DNA of 52,483 nucleotides from Verrucomicrobiota bacterium (GCA_016198745.1 JACQHZ010000078.1:1-52483), one strand, 5' to 3'. Shown: positions 1 through 8,350, counted from the first letter of the stretch. Program-made: numbers and translations. Notes: generated by a model from the sequence alone, not told the origin.

Positions 1-49
1 AGGTTCAGTCCCTTCAACCCTGAACCCCTGAACCGCTGAACTCTGAACC
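1..49. repeat. GTTCA/TGAAC-rich repeat (partial element)
   Basis: The first 49 bases are a string of CTGAACC/TTCA units ending directly at an ATG. Similar GTTCA/TGAAC-rich DNA occurs at 30220-30347 and 41386-41505, where it forms 12-bp inverted arms. Here only one side is seen because the window begins inside it. It probably separates the HsdS fragment at 67 from whatever lies upstream. Confidence 0.55.
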
Positions 50-66
50 ATGCCCGGCATTTCGCA

Positions 67-504
67 ATGGATTGCGATGTTTGGGCAAAGGAAGGAGCGG
101 ATGGTTTCATGTTTTGGGACATGGATAGCGCTTTGTCTTTGCCAATATTCCGCGGGCTGGGTTACAATGTGGGCTCCCAATTCTTCATCCTTCGCATGGA
201 CGCCGCTACGGTTCGCCCCGATTACCTCGCCTGGTTTTTGAGATCGGATGTGGCCATCCGCCACTTTCACGAGCACCGTCGGGGTTCTTACGTGCAAATC
301 ATTGACCGGCGCACCGTGGAAAGCTTGGATGTTCCGCTACCACCCCTCAAGATTCAAGCGACGATTGCCCACATCGCCGAACTCGGCGTCTGCGAGCGCA
401 AGCTGGCAATCCGACTTGCTGAATTGCAGGAGGCCTGCCTCTCGGAACGCCTTCGAAGGCGCGCCGAACACTTGGCTCAAGAACCCGTTTTCCACAAGGA
501 ATGA
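67..504 (+). CDS. Truncated type I restriction specificity subunit (HsdS C-terminal part)
   Basis: This 145-residue product resembles the end of a target-recognition domain and the following conserved helix of HsdS. The segment SQFFILRM-DYLAWFLRSD is followed by VPLPPLKIQATIAHI, the usual PLPPLxxQ motif before the coiled-coil. A stop at 37-39 bounds the frame, so the N-terminal recognition domain is absent and repeat DNA abuts the gene. A complete hsdS lies at 3653, so this copy may be a remnant, or a half-subunit that could dimerise. The stop lies 4 nt before the ATG of hsdM, as in an operon. The start is uncertain because no ribosome binding site is obvious. Confidence 0.6.
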   Translation: MDCDVWAKEGADGFMFWDMDSALSLPIFRGLGYNVGSQFFILRMDAATVRPDYLAWFLRSDVAIRHFHEHRRGSYVQIIDRRTVESLDVPLPPLKIQATIAHIAELGVCERKLAIRLAELQEACLSERLRRRAEHLAQEPVFHKE

Positions 505-508
505 ATCC

Positions 509-2005
509 ATGAATAAAATCGAGCAAGACGAAATCAACGAGGTGGCGTGGCGCGCCTGCGACACGTTTCGCGGCACCATCGACCCCGCGCAGTACAAGGA
601 CTACATCCTCGTGATGTTGTTCCTCAAATATCTGAGCGACGTGTGGCGGGACAAAAAGGAGGAATACGAAAAGGAGTTCAAGGGCGACGTCGAGCGCGTG
701 AAGCGGCGCTTGGCGCGCGAACGGTTCATCCTGCCGGAGGGTTGCGACTACGCCACCCTTTTCGCGAAACGCAATGAGCCGAATACCGGCGAGCTGATCA
801 ATATCGCGCTCGAACGGATCGAGGAAGCGAACAAGGCGAAGCTGGAAGGGGTCTTCCGCAACATTGACTTCAATTCGGAAGCGAACCTGGGGCAGACCAA
901 GGAGAGGAACAAGCGGCTCAAGAACCTGCTCGAAGACTTCGCCGATGAACGGCTCGACCTGCGGCCATCGCGCGTTGGCAAGCAGGACATCATTGGCAAC
1001 ACCTACCAATACCTCATCGGGCGGTTCGCGAGCGATGCCGGCAAAAAGGGCGGCGAGTTTTACACGCCGGGCGAAGTCTCGGAACTGTTGGCGAAACTGC
1101 TGGCGCCGAAGCAGGGCGGACGGATCGGCGACCCGACCTGCGGCTCCGGGTCGCTCCTTATTCAGGTAGCCGATGAAGTGGGCGACAGCGATTTCTCGCT
1201 CTACGGACAGGAGATGAACGGCAGCACGTGGGCGCTGTGCCGGATGAACATGTTCCTGCACCACAAGGACAGCGCCCGCATCGAGTGGGGCGACACGCTG
1301 TTGAATCCGAAACTCATCGAAGGCGATGCGCTGATGAAGTTCGACGTGGTCGTGGCGAACATGCCCTTTTCGCTCGATAAATGGGGCGCGGAAAGCGCGG
1401 CGGCGGACCGTTTCCACCGCTTCCACCGGGGCGTTCCGCCCAGGAGCAAGGGCGACTATGCGTTCATCAGTCACATGATCGAGACGGCCGTCGAGGGCAG
1501 CGGCAAGGTGGGTGTGATCGCGCCCCATGGCGTGCTCTTCCGCGGCGGCGCGGAAGGGCGCATCCGCAAGGCGTTGATCGAGGAGAACCTGTTGGAAGCC
1601 GTGGTCGGGCTGCCCGCGAACCTGTTCTTCGGCACGGGCATTCCGGCCGCAATCCTGCTCTTCAACAAGGGGAAAAAGCACAAGGACGTGCTTTTCATTG
1701 ACGCGAGCCGGGAGTTCGTGGAGGGCACCAACCAGAACAAGCTGGGACCGGAGCACATCGTGAAGATCGTGCGGGCCTACCGGGAGTTCGTCACCGCGCC
1801 GAAGTATGCCTACCGCGCCACGCTCAAGGAGATCGCGGAGAACGACTTCAACCTGAACATTCCGCGCTACGTTGATACGTTTGAGGAAGAAAAGGAAGTG
1901 GACCTTCCGGCCGTTCAGACCGAGATCGACCGGTTGGAAAAGGAACTGGCCGGCGTGCGCAAGGAAATGGCAGGGCACTTGCATGAACTTGGACTTGACT
2001 CATAA
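509..2005 (+). CDS. hsdM: Type I restriction-modification DNA methyltransferase subunit
   Basis: HsdM transfers a methyl group from S-adenosylmethionine to adenine N6 in the site chosen by HsdS. The 498-residue protein has the helical HsdM N-domain (YKDYILVMLFLKYLSD near residues 30-45), then the N6-methyltransferase fold with the AdoMet motif DPTCGSGS from residue 208. The catalytic motif reads NMPF at residue 284 instead of the usual NPPF, a conservative family variant. The frame is open upstream, but ATG 509 is preferred: it follows AAGGA (496-500) and begins MNKIEQDEINEVAW, the normal family N-terminus. It probably works with HsdS (3653) and HsdR (8343). Confidence 0.95.
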   Translation: MNKIEQDEINEVAWRACDTFRGTIDPAQYKDYILVMLFLKYLSDVWRDKKEEYEKEFKGDVERVKRRLARERFILPEGCDYATLFAKRNEPNTGELINIALERIEEANKAKLEGVFRNIDFNSEANLGQTKERNKRLKNLLEDFADERLDLRPSRVGKQDIIGNTYQYLIGRFASDAGKKGGEFYTPGEVSELLAKLLAPKQGGRIGDPTCGSGSLLIQVADEVGDSDFSLYGQEMNGSTWALCRMNMFLHHKDSARIEWGDTLLNPKLIEGDALMKFDVVVANMPFSLDKWGAESAAADRFHRFHRGVPPRSKGDYAFISHMIETAVEGSGKVGVIAPHGVLFRGGAEGRIRKALIEENLLEAVVGLPANLFFGTGIPAAILLFNKGKKHKDVLFIDASREFVEGTNQNKLGPEHIVKIVRAYREFVTAPKYAYRATLKEIAENDFNLNIPRYVDTFEEEKEVDLPAVQTEIDRLEKELAGVRKEMAGHLHELGLDS

Positions 2006-2015
2006 TGCATATAAT
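1989..2015 (+). promoter_or_regulatory. Candidate promoter before the nucleotidyltransferase gene
   Basis: The 50-bp gap after hsdM is strikingly AT-rich in a GC-rich region. It contains a perfect TATAAT (2010-2015) with a weak TTGGAC 15 nt upstream, and a second TATAAA at 2043-2048. This suggests the downstream pair is transcribed separately from hsdM. The spacing is short, so the -35 assignment is tentative. Confidence 0.35.
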
Positions 2016-2055
2016 GTTATTTATGTAGCGTGTTATACGAACTATAAATGACTGT

Positions 2056-2661
2056 ATGGCAAAAACACTTACATTTGACACGATTCAAACCGCCATGCGG
2101 CTTTTGGCACAGAAGCTTGACCTCATGCAGGCGGAGCCGGTGCAGATTGTCGTTTGCGGCGGATCAGCCTTGATTGCCATGGGCTTGCGGCAGCGTGGCA
2201 CCAGGGATGTGGATATTGTTGCGTTGATGAGTCCGCAGCAGACCCTGATCAGTCCCGCGCCACTGCCCGATTTGCTTCTCCAAGCCGCCGCGCAAGTTGC
2301 GCGCGACATGGGATTGGCGGAACACTGGCTCAACAACGGCCCAAGTCAGGGCGAAGGAGGACTGTTCCAAATGGGGCTGCCGGACGGCTTCGTGAGTCGC
2401 TTGACGCGGCGCGAGTACGGTCCGCGGTTGACGGTGCATTTCATTGGGAGGATCGATCAGATCCACTTCAAACTGTATGCCGCCACCGACCAGCAAGTCG
2501 GTGTTCAAATGGAAGACCTTATCGCGCTGAAACCCACGGTTGAGGAGATTGAAACTGCCGCGCGTTGGACGATGACGCATGACGTGTCCGAGCCGTTCAA
2601 AATGGTTCTGAAAGAAATCCTGAAGCAACTTGGCCATGAATCCGTCGCTCAAAGAATTTAG
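2056..2661 (+). CDS. MNT/DUF6036-like nucleotidyltransferase
   Basis: This 201-residue protein has the polymerase-beta-like nucleotidyltransferase signature: G35-G36-S37 followed by D51-V-D53 (RDVDIV). The short length fits small nucleotidyltransferases found in toxin-antitoxin and phage-defence modules, such as DUF6036- or AbiEii-related families. The 3' end overlaps the next gene by 26 bp, so the two are translated as a pair. Family knowledge says such enzymes transfer nucleotides to proteins or RNA; the substrate here is unknown. The pair sits between hsdM and hsdS of a restriction locus, a frequent position for accessory defence genes. Its own AT-rich promoter region suggests separate control. 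Confidence 0.75.
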   Translation: MAKTLTFDTIQTAMRLLAQKLDLMQAEPVQIVVCGGSALIAMGLRQRGTRDVDIVALMSPQQTLISPAPLPDLLLQAAAQVARDMGLAEHWLNNGPSQGEGGLFQMGLPDGFVSRLTRREYGPRLTVHFIGRIDQIHFKLYAATDQQVGVQMEDLIALKPTVEEIETAARWTMTHDVSEPFKMVLKEILKQLGHESVAQRI

Positions 2662-3649
2662 GGAAAATTACCGGGAACTCCTGCTGAACTTCGTCTGGCG
2701 CCAATGGTCCGCGCTGGGCGTGGCGGGACATGCGGAAGGGGGAGACCCATGGATCATTGATCCAGAGGCAATGCTGCTTTTCACATGCACCATCGGTCGT
2801 CATGACGCGCGGGTGTTCGATGAAACGCTCGACTGGTTGCAAAAGAATGGACGGTTCCTCAACATTCTTCGGCTCAAGCGCATTCTGCGCACCGAAAAGC
2901 TTGACGGCGGACGGGTGTTGGCGGCGGTGGCGGGGCTGTTGCGCAAGGGGGCGGATGCCCTGAAGTGGAAACAACTCGCCGAATCGAGTGCGCCGCAATC
3001 TCCGCCCGAGACGTTGTTTTTCCTCGATGACGGCCGCCCTTTGCCCGTGATTGGCAATCCGGAGCCGCACTTTGATGCCTACGGTTTTCAGCGCGGGCCA
3101 TTGCGGCTGCGCGGCTATTCACAAAAGTTCCGCCCAACCGAGCCGACCAATCTGACCCTGCAACTGCGCGCGCTGCTTGGAATCAACCTCCGTTGTGAGA
3201 TTGTCTTGTACCTGCTGACCCACGAAGCGGCGCACCCTTCTCAGATTGCCCGCGAGAGCTATGGCGACATGCGGGCCATCCAAAACACACTCGTTGATAT
3301 GAGTCAATCCGGCATTGTCCAACTGCGGACTTTTGGACGCGAGAAACATTACTGGCTCAAGCAAGATCACTGGGCAACCCTGCTGAATCGTCCCGAGTCA
3401 TTCCCAAAATGGATCACCTGGCCACCGCTGTTCAGTGCGCTGGAGCAGATCTGGCTGAAACTCAACGACCCCCGGCTGGAGGCGCTCGACCTGCTGCTGC
3501 AATCCTCCGAGCTGCGGAAACTCATGGTTGAAGTCCGTCCGGCTTTCGAACGGTCGCGATTTGACAAGACCCTTTCTGACGACCGCGAGTATCTCGGCGA
3601 AAAATATCTGCCGGTGTTTCTCTCGGACGTCATCAAGCTCCTCGGTTAA
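2636..3649 (+). CDS. Winged-helix protein paired with the nucleotidyltransferase
   Basis: This 337-residue protein matches no named family I recognise. The middle (residues about 180-245) reads as a winged helix-turn-helix: CEIVLYLLTHEAAHPSQIA, then a recognition-helix-like SYGDMRAIQNTLVDM and a wing with REKHYWL. The N-terminal half is helical and rich in W and R. ATG 2636 is used; a TTG lies 6 nt upstream. It overlaps the nucleotidyltransferase gene and ends 3 nt before hsdS. By analogy with AbiEi/AbiEii it could be the regulator or antitoxin partner, but it is larger than AbiEi and follows the transferase, so that role is inference. Confidence 0.65.
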   Translation: MNPSLKEFRENYRELLLNFVWRQWSALGVAGHAEGGDPWIIDPEAMLLFTCTIGRHDARVFDETLDWLQKNGRFLNILRLKRILRTEKLDGGRVLAAVAGLLRKGADALKWKQLAESSAPQSPPETLFFLDDGRPLPVIGNPEPHFDAYGFQRGPLRLRGYSQKFRPTEPTNLTLQLRALLGINLRCEIVLYLLTHEAAHPSQIARESYGDMRAIQNTLVDMSQSGIVQLRTFGREKHYWLKQDHWATLLNRPESFPKWITWPPLFSALEQIWLKLNDPRLEALDLLLQSSELRKLMVEVRPAFERSRFDKTLSDDREYLGEKYLPVFLSDVIKLLG

Positions 3650-3652
3650 GCC

Positions 3653-4945
3653 ATGCAAACACTCACCCTCCAAGCCAGCCGCAAGACCAAGAAAACGCCG
3701 ATTGGTGAAATTCCGGTGGACTGGGGTTGTGTGAGGCTGGGTGAAATCCTAATGGGTAAACCCGAATATGGAGCAAACGCTTCCTCTGTAGAATTCATTG
3801 AGGGAAGAACACCGCGATATATCAGAATCACCGACATTGATGAGGACGGCAACCTGATTCAATCGGCGCGCGTGGGGTTGCCTGCTGAACTTGGAAAGGG
3901 TTGCGAGTTGGCAGAGGGCGACTTGCTGATTGCTCGCAGTGGCGCCACGGTGGGCAAATGCTTCGTTTATCAAGAGCGATACGGTTCTGCTGTTTATGCG
4001 GGTTACTTAATCAGATTTCGCATCGATGAGGCTCGTTGCCATCTCCCCTTCGTCGTCCAGTGGCTTCGCTCGCCATATTTCAAGAAGTGGATCGACCAAA
4101 CGAGCAAGGCTGGAGCACAGCCCAATATCAACGCTGAGGAATACCAGTCGTTGTCGCTCCCTCTTCCGCCGTTGCCTGCACAACAGGCGATTGCCGCAAT
4201 TCTCAGCACATGGGATCGGGCCATCGAAAAGCTCCAAGCATTGCTGACGGCCAAGACGGAGCGCAAGCGCGGCCTGATGCAGCAACTGCTCACCGGCAAA
4301 ACGCGGTTCAAGGCATTCATCAAATCCAACAAGCAGGTGAGGACTCATTTCGGGCCTTTTCCGGCAGATTGGCCAGTGGTTCAAATTGGGGGTGTTTCCG
4401 ATGAAATGAGCGAGAAAAATTGCGGTGGCAGCGAACTGCCGGTACTCTCCTGCACGAAGCATCGCGGCCTAGTGAACTCTTTGGAGTATTTTGGAAGGCG
4501 CATGTTCAGCGAGGACACGACCACCTACAAAGTCGTCCGACGTGGGGATTTTGCCTACGCGACAAATCACATCGAGGAAGGCTCCATCGGGTATCAGAAC
4601 TTGCATGACGCGGCACTCATCAGCCCAATGTACACCGTATTTCGCACCAAGAAGGGCGTGGACCACTCGTTCCTATTCAAACTGCTCAAGACGGAACTTT
4701 ACCGCCATATCTTTGAGACAAACACGAACGGATCAATCAACCGTCGCGGCGCGTTGCGGTGGGATGACTTCGCCCACATCAAGGTGCATTTGCCGAGTGA
4801 GCCAGAGCAACACCGGATTGCCGCCGTGCTGGAAACGTGCGCCCGCGAAATCGAGTTTCTGAAAAAGCAACTCGACGCACTGAAGGAGCAGAAGCGCGGC
4901 CTGATGCAAAAGCTGCTGACCGGACAAATCCGGGTCAACACATGA
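3653..4945 (+). CDS. hsdS: Type I restriction specificity subunit
   Basis: HsdS recognises the bipartite DNA target and holds HsdM and HsdR. The 430-residue protein has the two-repeat layout of the family: TRD1 (starting PIGEIPVDWGCVRLGEI), LPLPPLPAQQAIAAIL with the coiled coil ending KRGLMQQLLTGKTRF, then TRD2 (FPADWPVVQIGGV), PSEPEQHRIAAVLE and a second coiled coil ending KRGLMQKLLTGQIR. The nearly identical KRGLMQxLLTG segments mark the internal repeat. It begins 3 nt after the winged-helix gene, so the accessory pair is embedded in the restriction operon. Confidence 0.95.
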   Translation: MQTLTLQASRKTKKTPIGEIPVDWGCVRLGEILMGKPEYGANASSVEFIEGRTPRYIRITDIDEDGNLIQSARVGLPAELGKGCELAEGDLLIARSGATVGKCFVYQERYGSAVYAGYLIRFRIDEARCHLPFVVQWLRSPYFKKWIDQTSKAGAQPNINAEEYQSLSLPLPPLPAQQAIAAILSTWDRAIEKLQALLTAKTERKRGLMQQLLTGKTRFKAFIKSNKQVRTHFGPFPADWPVVQIGGVSDEMSEKNCGGSELPVLSCTKHRGLVNSLEYFGRRMFSEDTTTYKVVRRGDFAYATNHIEEGSIGYQNLHDAALISPMYTVFRTKKGVDHSFLFKLLKTELYRHIFETNTNGSINRRGALRWDDFAHIKVHLPSEPEQHRIAAVLETCAREIEFLKKQLDALKEQKRGLMQKLLTGQIRVNT

Positions 4946-5065
4946 CAACACAACTGCCACTCCTTTCTTTCATCCCCGTCCAAACCTGAGCATCCTTATC
5001 ACCATGCCAGCCAAGCCAATCACCACCGTTATTCTAAAGAGCATATCCAATTGCTCCGGGAGGAG

Positions 5066-5755
5066 CTAACGGCGTTTCGCGAGCTTGCTGAAATCTAAAC
5101 TCAACTCGAATAAATGAAACGCCTTTTCGCAAGCCCGGCGGTTCAGGGGCATCCGCATGCGCGGCGTACACCACTTTCGCACGCAGCCTGTCTTTTGGTC
5201 GAATCCCCAAAGACCGACGCGCAGATGGCGGAAAGTGCGCAGGAATCGAGCCGCGGTTTCGGCTGTTTGCATCGGGAGCACGAGCAGGGACCGGTGAGCA
5301 AAGTAGCGATAGCGGAACGCCTGCTGCAAGCCTTTCCGCCAATCCGAGACTTTTCCTTCGATGGCCGTGAGGCGGACGCGCTTCTTGAGCGACAAAGCGG
5401 TGAATTCGTCGGCCGATTCGGGCGATTCCCATGCCAGCCACACGAGGTCGGCGCGACCGAAGCCTTCAATGGCAAACTCACGTCCCGCCACAGTGGCGCC
5501 GACTTCCTCCGCGAAATAGGCCCGCTCGAAACTGCGGAGAAAGCCACTCTCTGTTCGCTTCGCTGCGAGGGCACGCGGGAGATTCCGCCGGGTGTTTTGG
5601 GATCCGAATTCCACGAATACCGGGTGTCTCGCTTTGGCCTCAGTTTTTATAATTGGGAGCACCTGCATAAACATACCGAAGCGCGGCTCCGTTTCAATGC
5701 TTTTCGCAACCAGCACAACGACCATCCCGGCGCAGACTCTTGCAAATCGAAACAA
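5066..5755 (-). CDS. PD-(D/E)XK nuclease-like protein
   Basis: This product of up to 229 residues contains GRADLVWLAWE followed by RLTAIEGKVSDWRKGLQQAFRYRYFA. This pattern of an aspartate in a strand and a later E-x-K, followed by a helix with QA.RY, is typical of restriction-endonuclease-like folds. No precise family is recognised. The start is uncertain: ATG 5755 lies only 11 nt from the divergent fic start, and internal ATGs (5725, 5674, 5668) would leave room for promoters. It is the only minus-strand gene in the locus. The opposite strand is also open here, but it lacks recognisable motifs and is taken as a shadow. Confidence 0.6.
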   Translation of the reverse strand: MFRFARVCAGMVVVLVAKSIETEPRFGMFMQVLPIIKTEAKARHPVFVEFGSQNTRRNLPRALAAKRTESGFLRSFERAYFAEEVGATVAGREFAIEGFGRADLVWLAWESPESADEFTALSLKKRVRLTAIEGKVSDWRKGLQQAFRYRYFAHRSLLVLPMQTAETAARFLRTFRHLRVGLWGFDQKTGCVRKWCTPRMRMPLNRRACEKAFHLFELSLDFSKLAKRR

Positions 5756-5766
5756 CCACTACTGCC

Positions 5767-6525
5767 ATGAACCAGAACCTTGAAGGCATCGATTCCATGA
5801 AAGCTGAACTCGACCGCCGCCGCCCGCTTCCGCCGGCGCTGGTGCAGGCGCTCGCAAAAATCTTCGCCGCCGAAGAGGTTGAATACATCTACGAATCCAA
5901 CGCCATCGAAGGGAACACGCTCACCCTGGCGGAAACGGAATTGGTGTTGAACCGCGGCCTGGCGGTGGGCGGTAAGCCGCTCAAGGACCATCTGGAGGCC
6001 ACGAACCACCGCGCCGCTTTTCAACGACTCAAGGAACTGGCGGCGGTCGGCGCGGCGTTTTCTGAAAGCGTCCTGTTGGAACTGCACGGCCTGATCCTGC
6101 ATGGAATCGATGACGCCAACGCCGGCCGCTACCGCACCTTGCCGGTCCGCATCGTTGGCGCGCGGCACATTCCGCCGAATGCAGCGCGAGTGCCGGAACT
6201 GATGAGCAATCTGTGCGCCTGGCTCGGCGGCGAGGGGATGCGATTGCACGCCGTGCATGGGGCCGCCGACCTGCATTGGCAAATGGCGCATATTCACCCG
6301 TTTACGGATGGCAATGGGCGCACGGCGCGCCTCGCCATGAATCTCCATCTGCTGCGACTCGGGTATCCCGTGACGATCATTCGCGCGGAACGCGACCAGC
6401 GGCGGGATTATTATCATGCGCTGGCGGAGGCGGACGCGAGTGACAAGCCGGAGCCATTCCGCGCGTTCATCGAAAGCCGCGTAGTTGAGTCATTGGATCG
6501 CTTTTTGGGAGTGCTACGCGAATGA
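5767..6525 (+). CDS. Fic family protein (putative adenylyltransferase)
   Basis: Fic proteins transfer AMP or related groups from a nucleotide to hydroxyls on target proteins. The 252-residue protein carries the canonical loop HPFTDGNGRTAR (residues 177-188), with catalytic His177. It also has an N-terminal S44-N-A-I-E48-G-N, the S/TxxxE(G/N) inhibitory helix, which places it among the class II, self-inhibited Fic proteins. ATG 5767 is chosen; an in-frame TTG at 5740 would add nine residues. It is divergent from the nuclease-like gene and upstream of the ATPase gene, within the first restriction locus, so a defence or stress role is likely but unproven. Confidence 0.9.
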   Translation: MNQNLEGIDSMKAELDRRRPLPPALVQALAKIFAAEEVEYIYESNAIEGNTLTLAETELVLNRGLAVGGKPLKDHLEATNHRAAFQRLKELAAVGAAFSESVLLELHGLILHGIDDANAGRYRTLPVRIVGARHIPPNAARVPELMSNLCAWLGGEGMRLHAVHGAADLHWQMAHIHPFTDGNGRTARLAMNLHLLRLGYPVTIIRAERDQRRDYYHALAEADASDKPEPFRAFIESRVVESLDRFLGVLRE

Positions 6526-6594
6526 AAACGCCATTTCACGTCGCCTTTGGAATTCCACAGCCAGTGGCTAGAGAATCGTTGTCAGTTCCAATTC

Positions 6595-6640
6595 GCCAGC
6601 CAGCGGCTGGCAAATCTGTAGGGGGGGCGATGGCGCCCCC
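6595..6640. repeat. Two REP-like hairpins
   Basis: GCCAGCC-AGC-GGCTGGC (6595-6611) is a 7-bp stem with a 3-nt loop. It is followed by GTAG (6618-6621) and GGGGGCG-ATGG-CGCCCCC (6623-6640), another 7-bp stem. The GTAG beside a short perfect stem matches the layout of REP sequences recognised by RAYT transposases. An in-frame ORF over 6522-6770 consists of this repeat DNA and is not considered a gene. Confidence 0.55.
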
Positions 6641-6667
6641 GACGGCCAAGGTCACCGGGAAACGTCA

Positions 6668-6732
6668 TTTGTTTTTAACAAACCCGTCACGCCTCTCATT
6701 AGATCGGCGCACCAGGGCGGGTGCTTTTTTTT
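6668..6732 (+). ncRNA. Candidate structured small RNA, copy 1
   Basis: A hairpin TTTGTT-TTT-AACAAA (6668-6682) runs straight into a second stem, ACCCGTC (6682-6688) pairing with GGCGGGT (6716-6722). That stem encloses CGCC...GGCG (6690-6693/6706-6709) and ends in eight T (6725-6732). The same order (6-bp hairpin abutting ACCCG, GCCTCT core, CGGGT, T-tract) recurs at 21222-21289, and one stem position changes C-G to T-G with pairing kept. It could be only an intrinsic terminator for fic, but the shared core argues for a specific RNA. It ends 34 nt before the ATPase gene. Confidence 0.45.
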
Positions 6733-6766
6733 CGGGGCGATTGGGTCATGGGAGAGGAGATGACAA

Positions 6767-8350
6767 ATGAAGGTGCGATCACATCTCTTTCAACTGCCCG
6801 TCAACATCCAGGATATTCTGACCGGAAGAACGATGGAATGGGAACGGCTGGAGTTCAAGGCGGGATGGAATCCGGAAGCGGTATTGCACACGCTGTGCGC
6901 ATTTGCCAACGATTTCCATAACTTGGGCGGAGGTTATATCGTCATTGGAGTGGCAGAGGTGGATGGCCGCCCTGTCTTGCCACCCATCGGGTTGCAGATC
7001 AGGGAGATGGATCGCATCCAGAAGGAAATTGTCAGGCTGGGACATCTGATCATTCCGTTCTATCACCCTGTTATGGCCCCGTGCGAAATCAATGGACGGA
7101 TGGTTCTTGTGCTCCATGCTCCGGGTGGACAGGGACGACCCTACAAGGCGCCCGTTTCTCTGGGACAAGGCGGCAAAGAACATGGCTATTATTTGCGGAA
7201 AGGATCGGTGACAGTCCGGGCACAGCATCGGGATGAAGTGGAGCTGATTTCCATGGCAGCCTCGGTTCCTTTTGACGATCGGATGAATCAACAGGCCGAT
7301 CTGGACGATCTTGATCTGGGTTTGATTCGCACCTATCTCAAACGGGTGCGTAGTGATCTGCACAAAGTTTCCATCAATCTGAACTTCCTTCAACTTTGCC
7401 GCCGAATGAATCTGGTGGATGGTCCGGATGAGCGAGCCTGTCCCAAGAATGTGGGGCTGATGTTTTTTCATGAGCATCCGGAAAAATTCTTTCCCTGCAC
7501 GCAAATTGACGTCATCCATTTTCCGGACGGCCCGGGTGGGAATGAGTTTACCGAGAAAATATTCACAGGTCCGTTGGATCGTTTACTTTTGGATGCGCTC
7601 AATTTTCTTCAAGGTTCTCTTATTGAAGAAAAAGTGATCAAATTTCCGGATCGCGCGAAGGCCGACCGGTTTTTCAATTATCCTTTTGTGGCTATTGAAG
7701 AAGCGCTTGGGAACGCCATTTATCATCGGGCGTATGACATTCGTGAGCCGGTGGAAGTCCGTATTCTGCCTGACCGGATTCAAATTCACAGCGTACCCGG
7801 GCCGGATCGTTCCATACGCAACCAGGATATGCGGATTGGACGGTTTATTTCTCGTCGATATCGGAATCGACGGATCGGAGAGTTCCTAAAGGAGTTGGAT
7901 TTGACGGAAGGCCGAGGCACAGGTATCCCGAAAATGGTGCAGATGTTGGAACACAATGGTTCGCCACCTCCGGTTTTTCACACCGATGACGATCGCACCT
8001 TCTTCCTGACCGAGATTTTAATCCATCCGACCTTCAGTAAGATGGAGAAAAAGACAAGGCAAATGGGACAAGTCACCCCCCAAGTCACCCCCCAAGTCAC
8101 CCCCCAAGTCACCCTCCATATCGAAAGTTTACTGCGGGCGTTGACCAAGCCCATGACTCGGGGTGAAATTCAGGTCCGATTAAGGCTTTCAGATCGAAAA
8201 TATCTGAGAAAAAAAGTGCTTCTCCCAGCGTTACATTCGATGTGGATTATGATGACCCATCCGGACAAGCCAAATGCATCTAACCAACGATATGTGTTGA
8301 CCGATTTGGGACGGAAAATTTTAAAGCGAAAGAGAAAATCCCGTGCGTAG
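6767..8350 (+). CDS. AlbA_2/Schlafen-like and GHKL-ATPase domain protein
   Basis: The 527-residue protein begins with an AlbA_2 (Schlafen AAA_4-type) putative nucleic-acid-binding domain: EWERLEFKAGW, then AFANDFHNLGGGYIVIGV (residues about 24-70). A GHKL-type ATP-binding region follows, with EEALGNAIYHRAYD (N-box) and EGRGTGIPKM (G-box). After it come a PQVT repeat linker (encoded at 8069-8116) and a C-terminal winged-helix-like segment. Such proteins are widespread beside restriction genes and probably act in DNA-linked regulation or defence; the substrate is unknown. The gene overlaps hsdR by 8 nt. A second AlbA_2 protein occupies the same position in locus 2 (23432). Confidence 0.8.
   Translation: MKVRSHLFQLPVNIQDILTGRTMEWERLEFKAGWNPEAVLHTLCAFANDFHNLGGGYIVIGVAEVDGRPVLPPIGLQIREMDRIQKEIVRLGHLIIPFYHPVMAPCEINGRMVLVLHAPGGQGRPYKAPVSLGQGGKEHGYYLRKGSVTVRAQHRDEVELISMAASVPFDDRMNQQADLDDLDLGLIRTYLKRVRSDLHKVSINLNFLQLCRRMNLVDGPDERACPKNVGLMFFHEHPEKFFPCTQIDVIHFPDGPGGNEFTEKIFTGPLDRLLLDALNFLQGSLIEEKVIKFPDRAKADRFFNYPFVAIEEALGNAIYHRAYDIREPVEVRILPDRIQIHSVPGPDRSIRNQDMRIGRFISRRYRNRRIGEFLKELDLTEGRGTGIPKMVQMLEHNGSPPPVFHTDDDRTFFLTEILIHPTFSKMEKKTRQMGQVTPQVTPQVTPQVTLHIESLLRALTKPMTRGEIQVRLRLSDRKYLRKKVLLPALHSMWIMMTHPDKPNASNQRYVLTDLGRKILKRKRKSRA
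8069..8116 (+). repeat. 12-bp tandem repeat encoding PQVT
   Basis: Four copies of a 12-bp unit (CAAGTCACCCCC, starting at 8069, 8081, 8093 and 8105) encode QVTPQVTPQVTPQVT between the ATPase domain and the C-terminal domain. Because the unit is a multiple of 3, slippage changes linker length without frameshift. Confidence 0.85.

Noticed and set aside
347-1984. Long minus-strand open frame of 545 codons opposite hsdM
   Set aside because: It is the antisense shadow of a clear HsdM; the translation is rich in Arg/His/Leu and has no domain motifs.
6522-6770. 82-residue plus-strand frame after fic
   Set aside because: The translation is repeat and hairpin DNA ending in the RNA candidate; no family-like segment or ribosome binding site.
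8069-8116. Possible CRISPR or minisatellite origin site
   Set aside because: It is a 12-bp coding repeat in frame within a protein linker.
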